Shown one piece after another: positions 1 to 6,054 of a stretch of DNA of 12,742 bases; the first letter of the stretch is position 1; each line of letters opens with the position of its first letter. The stretch covers positions 1 through 12,742 of the forward strand of contig VBFZ01000148.1 in the NCBI GenBank assembly GCA_005880805.1, read 5' to 3'. The notes under the pieces were generated by a model. The model had not been told where the DNA came from and did not search any database. It saw only the letters and a list, made by a program, of their open reading frames with translations. Position numbers and translations under genes: made by a program. This DNA is from Chloroflexota bacterium. GTDB lineage: Bacteria > Chloroflexota > Limnocylindria > Limnocylindrales > CSP1-4.

Positions 1-128
1 ACCTTCTCGGCGTTCGTGGCGACTTCAAGCGAGCGAAGCACGATCCCGGGCCCGAGCATCTGTTCGCAATCCTCGGCCACACGCTGGAGGTATCGCGCGT
101 CCGCCTCACCGATGCTAGGCATATCCAT
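1..128 (-). CDS. hypothetical protein, N-terminal part only
   Basis: This is the first 42 codons of a minus-strand gene that runs off the left edge of the window. The visible peptide starts MDMPSIGEADARYLQRVA and is mostly helical and acidic, with one cysteine at residue 21; I do not recognise the family. A second ATG lies two codons in (122), so the start could be there. The start at 128 is supported by a well-formed promoter just upstream (-35 TTGAGC, 17-bp spacer, -10 TAGGAT) that would begin the transcript only a few bases before the ATG. No Shine-Dalgarno is visible, which fits a very short leader. Without the rest of the gene no function can be given. Confidence 0.6.
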   Translation of the reverse strand, partial: MDMPSIGEADARYLQRVAEDCEQMLGPGIVLRSLEVATNAEK

Positions 129-137
129 TCTGCCGCG

Positions 138-166
138 ATCCTAGGCCGGAGGGAGCTCCCGCTCAA
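138..166 (-). promoter_or_regulatory. promoter for the gene at 1-128
   Basis: On the minus strand TTGAGC (166-161) is followed by a 17-bp spacer and TAGGAT (143-138). This is a good sigma-70-like promoter, the best full -35/-10 pair in the window. The -10 box ends 9 nt before the ATG at 128, so the leader would be about 2-3 nt. It lies downstream of the end of the membrane-protein gene at 209, giving the left-edge gene its own transcript. Confidence 0.55.
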
Positions 167-208
167 TACGTGAATTGGCGCGCCGCCTGTAGCTGCGAGC
201 GCAATTCC

Positions 209-691
209 CTAGTCTCTTCCCGCGGCCTCCCGTCGCCACTCCTCCAGGATGTCGATCGTCACGCCCGCCGCGCCGAAGATCGTCGCGAAGGTGCCCTCGA
301 CCGAGAGGGTTTGCTGGGCAGATGAGAACGCCTCGACGACGCGCCGCGGAACCACCTCCGCGAGCAGCACGCCGAACCCCGCGGCCGCAAGACCCCAGAT
401 CGTCGCCCGGTAGACATAGGGCCAGACGCGGGAGAGCCGGTTCTCCGCACCGTGCCACTGCCGCGCGTAGATGGGCGCCACGGCGTACGCGACGACCGAG
501 CCCGCGAGGAGCGCCAGGGATCCAGCGGCGATGACGCTCAGCAGGGCACCGAGGACCTGATCGAGCACAGGGATGGCGAGAACAGCGCCCATCGACACAG
601 GCGCGGCAACGGCGAGCACCCGCCGCAGATCGCGCCGCAAGGCGCGGACGTCGGCCTCGGTCAGCCGGCCAGGTTGCCCCTCATCCCGCAC
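209..691 (-). CDS. small multi-pass membrane protein, function unknown
   Basis: A 160-residue hydrophobic protein. After a charged N-terminal stretch of about 22 residues, hydrophobic segments lie near residues 24-43, 46-74 and 93-113, with a weaker one near 132-147; the tail EEWRREAAGRD is charged and likely cytosolic. Segment 2 ends in an AYAVAPIYARQW stretch. No catalytic motif is visible and I do not recognise the family. The start is GTG at 691; there is no Shine-Dalgarno, but a TAAGCT hexamer ends 6 nt before it, which supports a leaderless start. An internal ATG at codon 34 would cut into the first hydrophobic segment and is less likely. The gene is divergent from the lipoprotein gene starting at 762 and may share its control region. 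Confidence 0.7.
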   Translation of the reverse strand: MRDEGQPGRLTEADVRALRRDLRRVLAVAAPVSMGAVLAIPVLDQVLGALLSVIAAGSLALLAGSVVAYAVAPIYARQWHGAENRLSRVWPYVYRATIWGLAAAGFGVLLAEVVPRRVVEAFSSAQQTLSVEGTFATIFGAAGVTIDILEEWRREAAGRD

Positions 692-697
692 CGCGAC

Positions 698-703
698 AGC
701 TTA
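698..703 (-). promoter_or_regulatory. candidate -10 box, leaderless start of the 209-691 gene
   Basis: TAAGCT on the minus strand, 6 nt upstream of the GTG at 691. No convincing -35 element is seen at 16-18 bp. Assigned because the same spacing recurs at other transcription-unit starts in the window. Confidence 0.35.
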
Positions 704-742
704 GGCGGGTGCGCGGCTGCGTTCGCACACCCCATGGTGGAG

Positions 743-748
743 TAAGGT
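743..748 (+). promoter_or_regulatory. weak candidate -10 box for the lipoprotein operon
   Basis: TAAGGT lies 13 nt before ATG 762 and would give a leader of about 7 nt. No clear -35 element is visible. If the gene instead started at GTG 747 this box would overlap the start codon and could not be the promoter. Confidence 0.2.
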
Positions 749-761
749 GTCGGAGCACGAT

Positions 762-1607
762 ATGACCGCCCGGATCCCAGCGTCGCCCCCGCGCCGGATG
801 CATCCGATCTCTGTGGCGGCCTGCGCGTGTGCCTTGGTCGCCGCCTCCTGTGGCGGCACGAACGTCGCCCCGGCCTTCTCGCAATCGGCGAGCCAGGCTG
901 TCAGCCCCTCGGCTTCTCCGTCTTCGGCGGCTGGCGCCTCCCCGTCCGCATCAGCGGCTGCCGCCCCGTCGCTCGGTCCGCTCGCTGCACCGGATCCGGC
1001 CGCCTTCTCGGCGACGATCGACAACCGGTGGTTCCCACTGCTTCCGGGCACGACGATGACGTATCGGGGTACGAAGGATGAGGAGCCGGCCGTCGACATC
1101 GTGACCGTGACGAACGAAACGATCGTGATCCAGGGCGTGACCTGCCGGGTGATCCAGGACCGCCTCTACCTCAGCGGCAAGCTCGAGGAGCGGACGGCCG
1201 ACTACTACACGCAGGACCTCGCTGGCAACGTCTGGTACTTCGGCGAGGACACCGAGGAGCTCGACGCCAAGGGCAACGTCACCAGCCGGGAGGGCACCTG
1301 GCGCGCGGGTGTGAACGGCGCGATGGCGGGCGTGTTCATGGAGGCGAATCCGGTCATCGGTCACCAGTTCGTCCAGGAGCTATATACCGGCCACGCGGAA
1401 GACCACTACCAGGTGATGACCCTGACTGCGAAGGTGAAGGTGCCGTACCGATCGTTCAGCGACGTACTTCTCACGAAAGAGTGGACGCCGCTGGAGCCCG
1501 CAGTACTCGACAACAAGTACTACGTGCGTGACGTCGGGGAGGTCCGCGAGGTCAGCGTCAAGGGGCCGCTCGAGGAGCTCGTCCTCGTCAAGCTCGAGAA
1601 GAAGTGA
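762..1607 (+). CDS. secreted lipoprotein, function unknown
   Basis: A 281-residue predicted lipoprotein. It has an arginine-containing N-terminus (PPRR, residues 9-12), a hydrophobic stretch and a lipobox-like VAASC with the lipidated Cys at residue 30. A flexible Ser/Ala/Pro linker follows to about residue 78, then a globular domain (80-281). The domain contains DNRWFPLLPGTTMTYRG (87-103), an aromatic strand GNVWYFGEDTEEL (155-167) and YYVRDVGEVREV (253-264), which suggests a beta-rich extracytoplasmic protein; I know similar actinobacterial and chloroflexotal proteins only as uncharacterised. I chose ATG 762 because GGAG lies 6 nt upstream; GTG 747 (five residues longer) and ATG 798 are alternatives. 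The stop overlaps the GTG of the VOC gene by 4 bp (GTGA), so the two are probably translationally coupled. Confidence 0.82.
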   Translation: MTARIPASPPRRMHPISVAACACALVAASCGGTNVAPAFSQSASQAVSPSASPSSAAGASPSASAAAAPSLGPLAAPDPAAFSATIDNRWFPLLPGTTMTYRGTKDEEPAVDIVTVTNETIVIQGVTCRVIQDRLYLSGKLEERTADYYTQDLAGNVWYFGEDTEELDAKGNVTSREGTWRAGVNGAMAGVFMEANPVIGHQFVQELYTGHAEDHYQVMTLTAKVKVPYRSFSDVLLTKEWTPLEPAVLDNKYYVRDVGEVREVSVKGPLEELVLVKLEKK

Positions 1608-2059
1608 TCGAGGCCCGTTTCGGGCACGTCAACCTGATCGCCCGCGACTGGCAGAGCCTGGCGGCCTTCTATCAGCGCGTTTTCGGATGCATGCTCGTTC
1701 CTCCCGAGCGCCACTACCGCGGCCGAGACCTGTCCGCCGGGACTGGCGTGCCGAACGCGGCGCTGCGAGGCGTCCACTTGCGCCTACCCGGCGGCTCGGC
1801 AGACGGTCCGACCCTCGAGATCTACCAGTACGAACAGGAGCTCGACGCACCGCCCTCAGTCGCCAACCGCCGAGGGTTCGGCCATCTGGCCTTCGCCGTC
1901 GACGACGTCGAGGCCGCGCGTTCGACCGTCCTGGCCGAAGGCGGGCAGGCCGTCGGCGAGGTCGTCACCCTCACCACGAGCGACGGTCGTCACGTGACGT
2001 GGACCTACGTCAGGGACCCCGAGGGCAATATCCTGGAACTCCAGGCCTGGTCGAAATGA
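1604..2059 (+). CDS. VOC superfamily (glyoxalase/dioxygenase-fold) protein
   Basis: A 151-residue single-chain member of the vicinal oxygen chelate superfamily, made of two beta-alpha-beta-beta-beta modules. Module 1 starts FGHVNLIARDWQSLAAFYQRVFGC and module 2 starts GFGHLAFAVDDVEAARSTV. All four usual metal-ligand positions are filled: His8, Glu72 (LEIYQY), His94 (GHLAF) and Glu145 (GNILELQ), so it is likely an active metalloenzyme. The ending DPEGNILELQ is the classic VOC signature. The substrate cannot be told from sequence; glyoxalase-like, dioxygenase or thiol-transfer activities all use this fold. The start is GTG 1604, overlapping the lipoprotein stop (GTGA). It is cytosolic, so pairing with an exported lipoprotein may reflect only shared expression. 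Confidence 0.9.
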   Translation: MIEARFGHVNLIARDWQSLAAFYQRVFGCMLVPPERHYRGRDLSAGTGVPNAALRGVHLRLPGGSADGPTLEIYQYEQELDAPPSVANRRGFGHLAFAVDDVEAARSTVLAEGGQAVGEVVTLTTSDGRHVTWTYVRDPEGNILELQAWSK

Positions 2060-2102
2060 CTCGGAGCGGTTTTTTCGATGCTTTTCCGCCGACCACCGCG
2101 GA

Positions 2103-2108
2103 TACCAT
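2103..2108 (+). promoter_or_regulatory. candidate internal promoter -10 box for the 2116 gene
   Basis: TACCAT ends 7 nt before ATG 2116. The preceding 2061-2102 stretch is unusually T-rich for this window, including a run of six T at 2070-2075, so it looks like a non-coding promoter region. No consensus -35 is visible. Confidence 0.35.
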
Positions 2109-2115
2109 GAAAGCG

Positions 2116-2424
2116 ATGACCGAAGAGGTCCGCCCGATCGACCAGCTCGCAGCCGAATGGCTCGAGGCCGAACGCCTCGCGATCGAGACCGACAACAGCG
2201 CGCGGTTCGAGGAGCGGGCCCGAACCCTCAGCGACCTCTACGACAAGGCGATCGCATCGGCGACCCCGGCTGAGCTCGAGGCGGCCTGGAAGGCTGCCGA
2301 GGCTCGCCAGGCCGAGCACCCGACGGGGTCGGTCGAGTGGCGCCGCGCCGGCCGTGTCACGGAGCTCCTCCGCACGGAGTACCTGGCCGCGTCGCAGACG
2401 GATCCAGCGCCGACGACCGCCTGA
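2116..2424 (+). CDS. small helical protein, function unknown
   Basis: A 102-residue acidic protein (MTEEVRPIDQLAAEWLEAER...) predicted to be nearly all alpha-helical, with helices near 6-46, 51-67 and 73-92 and a disordered Pro/Thr tail. It has no signal peptide, transmembrane segment or cysteine. I do not recognise it. Start choice: an in-frame ATG at 2056 would overlap the VOC stop (ATGA), but its extra 20 codons have a T-rich third-position bias unlike the neighbouring genes, whereas ATG 2116 has a TACCAT box 7 nt upstream; ATG 2107 is a third option. It lies 19 bp before the acetyltransferase gene and is probably cotranscribed with it. Confidence 0.7.
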   Translation: MTEEVRPIDQLAAEWLEAERLAIETDNSARFEERARTLSDLYDKAIASATPAELEAAWKAAEARQAEHPTGSVEWRRAGRVTELLRTEYLAASQTDPAPTTA

Positions 2425-2443
2425 CAGCGGGCGGGATCCGCTG

Positions 2444-3106
2444 ATGGTCCACCCACTCTGGCCGCTGTTCGACCTTCGGCTGCGAACCGAGCGACTCGAG
2501 CTGCGGCTGCCGAACGACGACGAGATCGCCCAGCTGTGTGAGGTAGCCAGGGCCGGCATCCACGATCCCGAGGAGATGCCGTTCGCATTCCCGTGGACCG
2601 ACAAGCCGAGCCCGCGCTTCGAACGCGAATTCGCGCAGTTCCACTGGGGCATCCGGTCGAGCTGGCAGCCCGACGCCTGGGACCTCGAGCTCATGGTGAC
2701 CCTCGATGGCCGGCCGATCGGCGACCAGGGGATCCTGGCGCGCGACTTCGCGGCGTTTCGGCTCGTCCACACCGGCTCGTGGCTCGGGCGCGAGTTCCAG
2801 GCCAAGGGCTACGGGAAGGAGATGCGACAGGCCGTCCTGGCACTTGCCTTCGACGGCCTCGGTGCGGAGGTCGCGGAGACCGAGGCGTTCTTCGACAACG
2901 TCGCCTCGGCACGCGTGTCGCGCGGCGTCGGCTACCGCGAAAACGGGATCGGGCGTGCTGCTCCGAGAGGCACGCCGGTCGACACGCAGCGCTTCCGGAT
3001 GACGCTCGAAGACTGGCGTTCTCGGCCTCGCCCCGGGGTCGAGATCGAAGGGCTGGAAGCCTGCCTGGAGCTCTTCGACGCAGGGCGGGCGGTGGCGGAA
3101 ACCTGA
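2444..3106 (+). CDS. GNAT family N-acetyltransferase
   Basis: A 220-residue protein of the RimJ/RimL-like GNAT branch. It begins LRTERLELRLPNDDEIAQLCEV, the usual opening of this group. The acetyl-CoA loop region is SWLGREFQAKGYGKEMRQAVL (within 112-132; a variant of the Q/RxxGxG/A motif), followed by helix AFDGLGAEVAETEAFFDN and the DNVASARVSRGVGYRENG motif (151-168), typical of enzymes that acetylate N-termini of proteins or small amines. The family uses acetyl-CoA as donor; the acceptor is not deducible. The start ATG 2444 lies 19 bp after the preceding stop with a GGCGGGAT stretch upstream. The tail beyond residue 190 is less conserved. It is the last gene of the plus-strand run and ends 6 bp before a strong hairpin. 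Confidence 0.9.
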   Translation: MVHPLWPLFDLRLRTERLELRLPNDDEIAQLCEVARAGIHDPEEMPFAFPWTDKPSPRFEREFAQFHWGIRSSWQPDAWDLELMVTLDGRPIGDQGILARDFAAFRLVHTGSWLGREFQAKGYGKEMRQAVLALAFDGLGAEVAETEAFFDNVASARVSRGVGYRENGIGRAAPRGTPVDTQRFRMTLEDWRSRPRPGVEIEGLEACLELFDAGRAVAET

Positions 3107-3108
3107 TC

Positions 3109-3138
3109 AAAAGGCCCGGACGGCGTGCCGTCCGGGCC
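3109..3138 (-). terminator. intrinsic terminator between convergent genes
   Basis: A perfect 11-bp GC-rich stem (GGCCCGGACGG, 3113-3123, paired with 3128-3138) with a 4-nt loop. Read on the minus strand it is followed at once by TTTT (3112-3109), so it is a good terminator for the lipoprotein gene ending at 3159. On the plus strand there is no T tract, but the hairpin also lies just past the acetyltransferase stop and may work in both directions. Confidence 0.75.
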
Positions 3139-3158
3139 CGATGTGTCGCCGAAACGGG

Positions 3159-4343
3159 TTAGGTCAGTTTGAACGTCGGCAAGATCTGATCGAACAGGGT
3201 GCGGTTGGTCGCCTCATGGCCACGCACATCCGCAAGATCGAGCTCGTACCAGTAGGCACCCTTCAGTGCGACGACGACGATGAAGTAGGCCTTGGTCGAC
3301 CCAGCCGTCGCATGGAAGGTGATGCGTCGAGCCTTCAGCCCGCCAAGCGTCGCCGCGGTGTTGGACTCGAGCTTGAAGCTCTTGTAGCCCGACGCCGACG
3401 TCTTCGAATAGGCGATGAACCCTTTCGCCAGCTCGTTCAGGCTGAAGCCGCGGGTCGAGCCGCGTCCGCCATCGGCAAACAGGAAAGACGGGCTCTCGTA
3501 GTAGTCGAATTTTCCTGTCTCCTTCGCGGCGTGGAAATCCCAGTCGTCGGGGACCGCAACGGTGTAGTGATTGATCTTCGAGGTGTACTGCTTGAACACC
3601 GGCGAAGGCGTGATCACCGACACCGTGCAGGACACGCAGCTGAAGTTGAAATCGATCGTCATGGAGGCCGGCACGCTCGTCGCTCCGGCGATCTGCGTCC
3701 AGCTGGCAGCGATGGCCAACACGACGAGGGTGCCATCTTCCTTCGCGTAGAACTCCATCGTTCCCGTCGCGTTGCTGATGGTCGGCGACGTGAGGCCGAG
3801 CGCGGCGGCGGGCAGCGACCCAGCGGACGGCTTGAGGTGGTGGAGCTGTTGGCCATTCCTGGTCTCGATGCCGACGTCCTTGATCGCACTGAGCGTCTGG
3901 AACGAGCTGGAAAGACCGCTGTTCGTCGAGTCCTTCGCGGGTGCCGTGAACCATGGGCCGTTCCCGGTCTTGACAAACGACAGGCCGCTCACGGTCTGCG
4001 ACTCTTGGGTCGTCGTCTGACCGGGGATGGCGATGGTGATCGCGGTGTGGCTGTCCGAGCCCCGGACGTCCGCCGTGCCGGTGACGGGGAAGGTTCCGCC
4101 CGAGACCTTCAGCTCACCCGTGATCGTCGCCTTTCCACTGAACGGTCCCTTGATCTTGCTGAGGAAGGCCTGCGATGCGTCCACCGGAGTCGGGCTGGGC
4201 GATGGACTCGCTGCTGGGCTGGGCGACGGGCTTGGAGCGGCAACTGACGGTGGTGGCGGCGTATTCGAGCCGCACGCCGAAACGAACAAGACGGCAAGCG
4301 CGGCAAGCACGGGCGCCCCCGCGCCCGATCGACGGCTTGACAT
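3159..4343 (-). CDS. LppX/LprAFG-like lipoprotein with C-terminal PsbP-like domain
   Basis: A 394-residue predicted lipoprotein. SSRR is followed by a hydrophobic segment and lipobox VSAC (Cys24), then a Ser/Pro linker (to about 55). Residues 57-245 resemble the LppX/LprG fold (FLSKIKGPFSGKATITG..., FVKTGNGPWF, a GTMEFYAKEDGTLVVLAI strand), a family that binds lipids at the outer face of the membrane in mycobacteria. A CxxC pair (Cys236, Cys239) follows. Residues about 252-392 (INHYTVAVPDDWDF..., ARRITFHATAGSTKAYFIVVV) resemble PsbP-like domains common in such fusions. ATG 4343 was chosen: it has GGAG 9 nt upstream and gives a proper signal peptide, while a frame extension to 4397 does not. 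Lipid carriage is inferred from the fold resemblance only. Expression probably comes from the TAGGAT box at 4378-4383. Confidence 0.87.
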   Translation of the reverse strand: MSSRRSGAGAPVLAALAVLFVSACGSNTPPPPSVAAPSPSPSPAASPSPSPTPVDASQAFLSKIKGPFSGKATITGELKVSGGTFPVTGTADVRGSDSHTAITIAIPGQTTTQESQTVSGLSFVKTGNGPWFTAPAKDSTNSGLSSSFQTLSAIKDVGIETRNGQQLHHLKPSAGSLPAAALGLTSPTISNATGTMEFYAKEDGTLVVLAIAASWTQIAGATSVPASMTIDFNFSCVSCTVSVITPSPVFKQYTSKINHYTVAVPDDWDFHAAKETGKFDYYESPSFLFADGGRGSTRGFSLNELAKGFIAYSKTSASGYKSFKLESNTAATLGGLKARRITFHATAGSTKAYFIVVVALKGAYWYELDLADVRGHEATNRTLFDQILPTFKLT

Positions 4344-4377
4344 GGCGAACTTCTCCCTCCCTGGTCCCTCGGCGCGC

Positions 4378-4383
4378 ATCCTA
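4378..4383 (-). promoter_or_regulatory. candidate -10 box for the LppX-like lipoprotein gene
   Basis: TAGGAT on the minus strand, identical to the -10 hexamer at 138-143. It would start transcription near 4371, leaving a leader of about 28 nt that carries the Shine-Dalgarno GGGAGGGAG. Here the gene is leadered, unlike most other unit starts in the window. A good -35 is not seen. Confidence 0.4.
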
Positions 4384-4488
4384 CTTCCCCAATGCAAGCC
4401 GATTGCTGAGTGCTCGGCGATTCCCGGCCGTGGTCAGCCGGCACAGGGATGACGCCGATGGGTCCGCGCTGTTGCAGGGACCGGCCAG

Positions 4489-5016
4489 TCAGCCTTTGGC
4501 GGTCACCGAGGTCGGGATCGAGGACGCGACCACGGGTGGGACCGGCGCTTCGCGTTCGGCACCAGGGAAGTAGAACGGGAGCTCGAGCTCGCTGCGGACC
4601 CGGTCCACGTCGTAGCGGTTCACCCAGGCAAAGGAGTGCTTGCCGACGACGAACCCGGGCTGGTCCCGCAGGCCAACGGATACCTCGGAAAGGAGAACGA
4701 GGCGGCTGCTGGGCCGCGCAAGGGACCGGCCGGGATCGAAGCCCGGCAACGCGGACAGCAGGCCCGACACCTCGAATGGCCCGACCGTTACGGTCAGCTC
4801 GTTCCACGCAGCGTGGACGGGAGCCGGCGTGTCCGGTGGCGCGACGACGAGCAGCAGGTCGTCGACGTTCACCAGTGCGGAGCCCTGCTGGCCGGACGGG
4901 CCCGGCGCAAGGGGCGTGAGCCGGTAGTCGTAGACGGCAACGGTATCGTTCGCGACGAGCACGTCGTGCAGGGGACTATCGGCCTCGACGCGTCCCTGCA
5001 CCAGGCCCCAGACCAT
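4489..5016 (-). CDS. hypothetical protein
   Basis: A 175-residue protein with no signal peptide or membrane segment. It looks beta-rich, with hydrophobic strands such as SALVNVDDLLLVVAPP (46-61), WNELTVTVGPFEVSGLL (71-87) and RLVLLSEVSV (105-114); a conserved-looking core HSFAWVNRYDVDRV lies at 127-140. I do not recognise the family. The start ATG 5016 is the only reasonable one after an in-frame stop 13 bp upstream; there is no clear close Shine-Dalgarno, but an 11-bp direct repeat (ccgctcacccc on the plus strand) lies just upstream. It is 173 bp below the end of the deacetylase gene, so cotranscription is possible but uncertain. Confidence 0.72.
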   Translation of the reverse strand: MVWGLVQGRVEADSPLHDVLVANDTVAVYDYRLTPLAPGPSGQQGSALVNVDDLLLVVAPPDTPAPVHAAWNELTVTVGPFEVSGLLSALPGFDPGRSLARPSSRLVLLSEVSVGLRDQPGFVVGKHSFAWVNRYDVDRVRSELELPFYFPGAEREAPVPPVVASSIPTSVTAKG

Positions 5017-5024
5017 CTCGCGGC

Positions 5025-5052
5025 CCGCTCACCCCGCCGGTCCGCTCACCCC
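5025..5052 (-). repeat. 11-bp direct repeat upstream of the 5016 start
   Basis: ccgctcacccc occurs at 5025-5035 and again at 5042-5052, start-to-start 17 bp. On the minus strand each copy reads GGGGTGAGCGG and the proximal one ends 9 nt before the ATG at 5016. It could be a paired protein-binding site or a duplicated ribosome-binding region (GGTGA). There is no direct evidence of either. Confidence 0.5.
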
Positions 5053-5065
5053 CCGCAAAGCGGGG
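5051..5065 (-). terminator. small GC hairpin after the deacetylase gene
   Basis: CCCCGC-aaa-GCGGGG forms a 6-bp perfect stem with a 3-nt loop, 125 bp beyond the deacetylase stop. On neither strand does a T tract follow, so it is at best a weak or pausing terminator. It partly overlaps the distal copy of the 11-bp direct repeat. Confidence 0.25.
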
Positions 5066-5189
5066 TTGCCGCACAGTCTCTGCCGTTCACGCGCAGCGTC
5101 GCAAGGCACTTCCGTACCAGCGGGTCCATCCGTTCGTCCCGGCCGGTTGGCCACGGCCCAATGGTCGCTGTGCGATGCACCGCCGGTTT

Positions 5190-6023
5190 TCAGGACATTG
5201 GGTTCGCCGCGGCCCAGCGCTCGACGACGTGATCCAGGCGATCGAAGACAACGCCGGGCAGCTGTCGAGCCGCCAGGATGAAGCGCTCGAGCATCGCGAT
5301 GCGGCTGCCTCGGCCGATGGCCTCCGGGTGCATCGTCAGCGTCAGGACGCCGCTCCGCTCATGCTCGTGCGCGTAGAGCAGCTCCGCCTGCCAGATCTCT
5401 TCGACCTTGGAGGGTGCGCTCATCGGCCCAAGTCCGAGCCTGCCAGGCTCGAAGTGAGGCCAGTCGTCGAGGCTCCAGCTGATCGGCACCTCAACGAGAC
5501 GTGACGGTGTCCCGAGGGCGGATCTCTGGACGTCGTGGCGGTCGCCCGTGCGCACGCGATACAGGTGCACGTCGTCCGCCATGAGTGACGAGTCGTATGC
5601 AAAACCGAGCGCAAGGGCGATCTCGAGGGTGCGCTCCGACAACGACCAGTAGGGCGCTGGGAAGCCCGCCGGCCTCCTCCCTGCAGCCCGCTCGATCTCG
5701 GCCGCGCTTCGCTCCATCACGTCTTGTTCGTCGGCCTCGCTCAGCTGCGCGACGTCTTCATGCGCCCAGCCGTGGCAGCCGACCTCGTGCCCGGCCGCAA
5801 CGATCGCGGCGACACTTTCCCGAAACGTCACTGCCGTGTGTGCCGGGACGAAGAACGTGGCCGGAATCCGATGCCGGTCGAGCAGCCTGAGGATCCGCGG
5901 CACTCCTACCCGAGGCCCGAACCCGCCGCGCGAGATCAGCACCGGGCCGCCGCCCCTGCTCACCTCCGACGAAATGCCGTCGTGGTCGAAGGTGAGCGCG
6001 ACGGTCAGTTGCGGTTCGACCAA
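5190..6023 (-). CDS. polysaccharide deacetylase family protein (NodB domain)
   Basis: A 277-residue carbohydrate esterase family 4-like protein. Motif 1 is LTFDHD (Asp13 as likely catalytic base, Asp15), motif 2 is CHGWAHE (His84 and His88, the HxxxH metal ligands), followed by GFPAPYW (120-126), FAYDSSL (141-147) and LTMHP (228-233, catalytic His232). The FDxD form and the PAPYW motif place it with the cytosolic PgdA/PuuE-like branch rather than the exported chitin-deacetylase branch, and no signal peptide is visible. It probably removes an acetyl or formyl group, or hydrolyses a cyclic amide; the substrate is not known. The start appears to be TTG 6023, since no ATG or GTG lies between the preceding gene and motif 1; GAGG sits 12 nt upstream. 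It follows the Bax-inhibitor gene by 31 bp, in the same operon. Confidence 0.87.
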   Translation of the reverse strand: MVEPQLTVALTFDHDGISSEVSRGGGPVLISRGGFGPRVGVPRILRLLDRHRIPATFFVPAHTAVTFRESVAAIVAAGHEVGCHGWAHEDVAQLSEADEQDVMERSAAEIERAAGRRPAGFPAPYWSLSERTLEIALALGFAYDSSLMADDVHLYRVRTGDRHDVQRSALGTPSRLVEVPISWSLDDWPHFEPGRLGLGPMSAPSKVEEIWQAELLYAHEHERSGVLTLTMHPEAIGRGSRIAMLERFILAARQLPGVVFDRLDHVVERWAAANPMS

Positions 6024-6054
6024 GCTCCGTTTGCGCCTCGGCCTTCCGCGGCCC

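Noticed and set aside
3141..4247. 368-codon plus-strand open frame opposite the LppX-like lipoprotein
   Set aside because: Its product is rich in Arg, Gly and Asp without domain motifs, and the opposite strand has a signal peptide, a lipobox and a Shine-Dalgarno.
4344..4397. Upstream extension of the LppX-like lipoprotein by 18 codons
   Set aside because: The extension would place charged residues before the signal peptide and covers the likely promoter and Shine-Dalgarno.
5046..5129. 27-residue minus-strand small open frame (MDPLVRKCLATLRVNGRDC...)
   Set aside because: It has three cysteines and starts in the gap after the deacetylase gene, but has no good ribosome-binding site or -10 box and is too short to judge.
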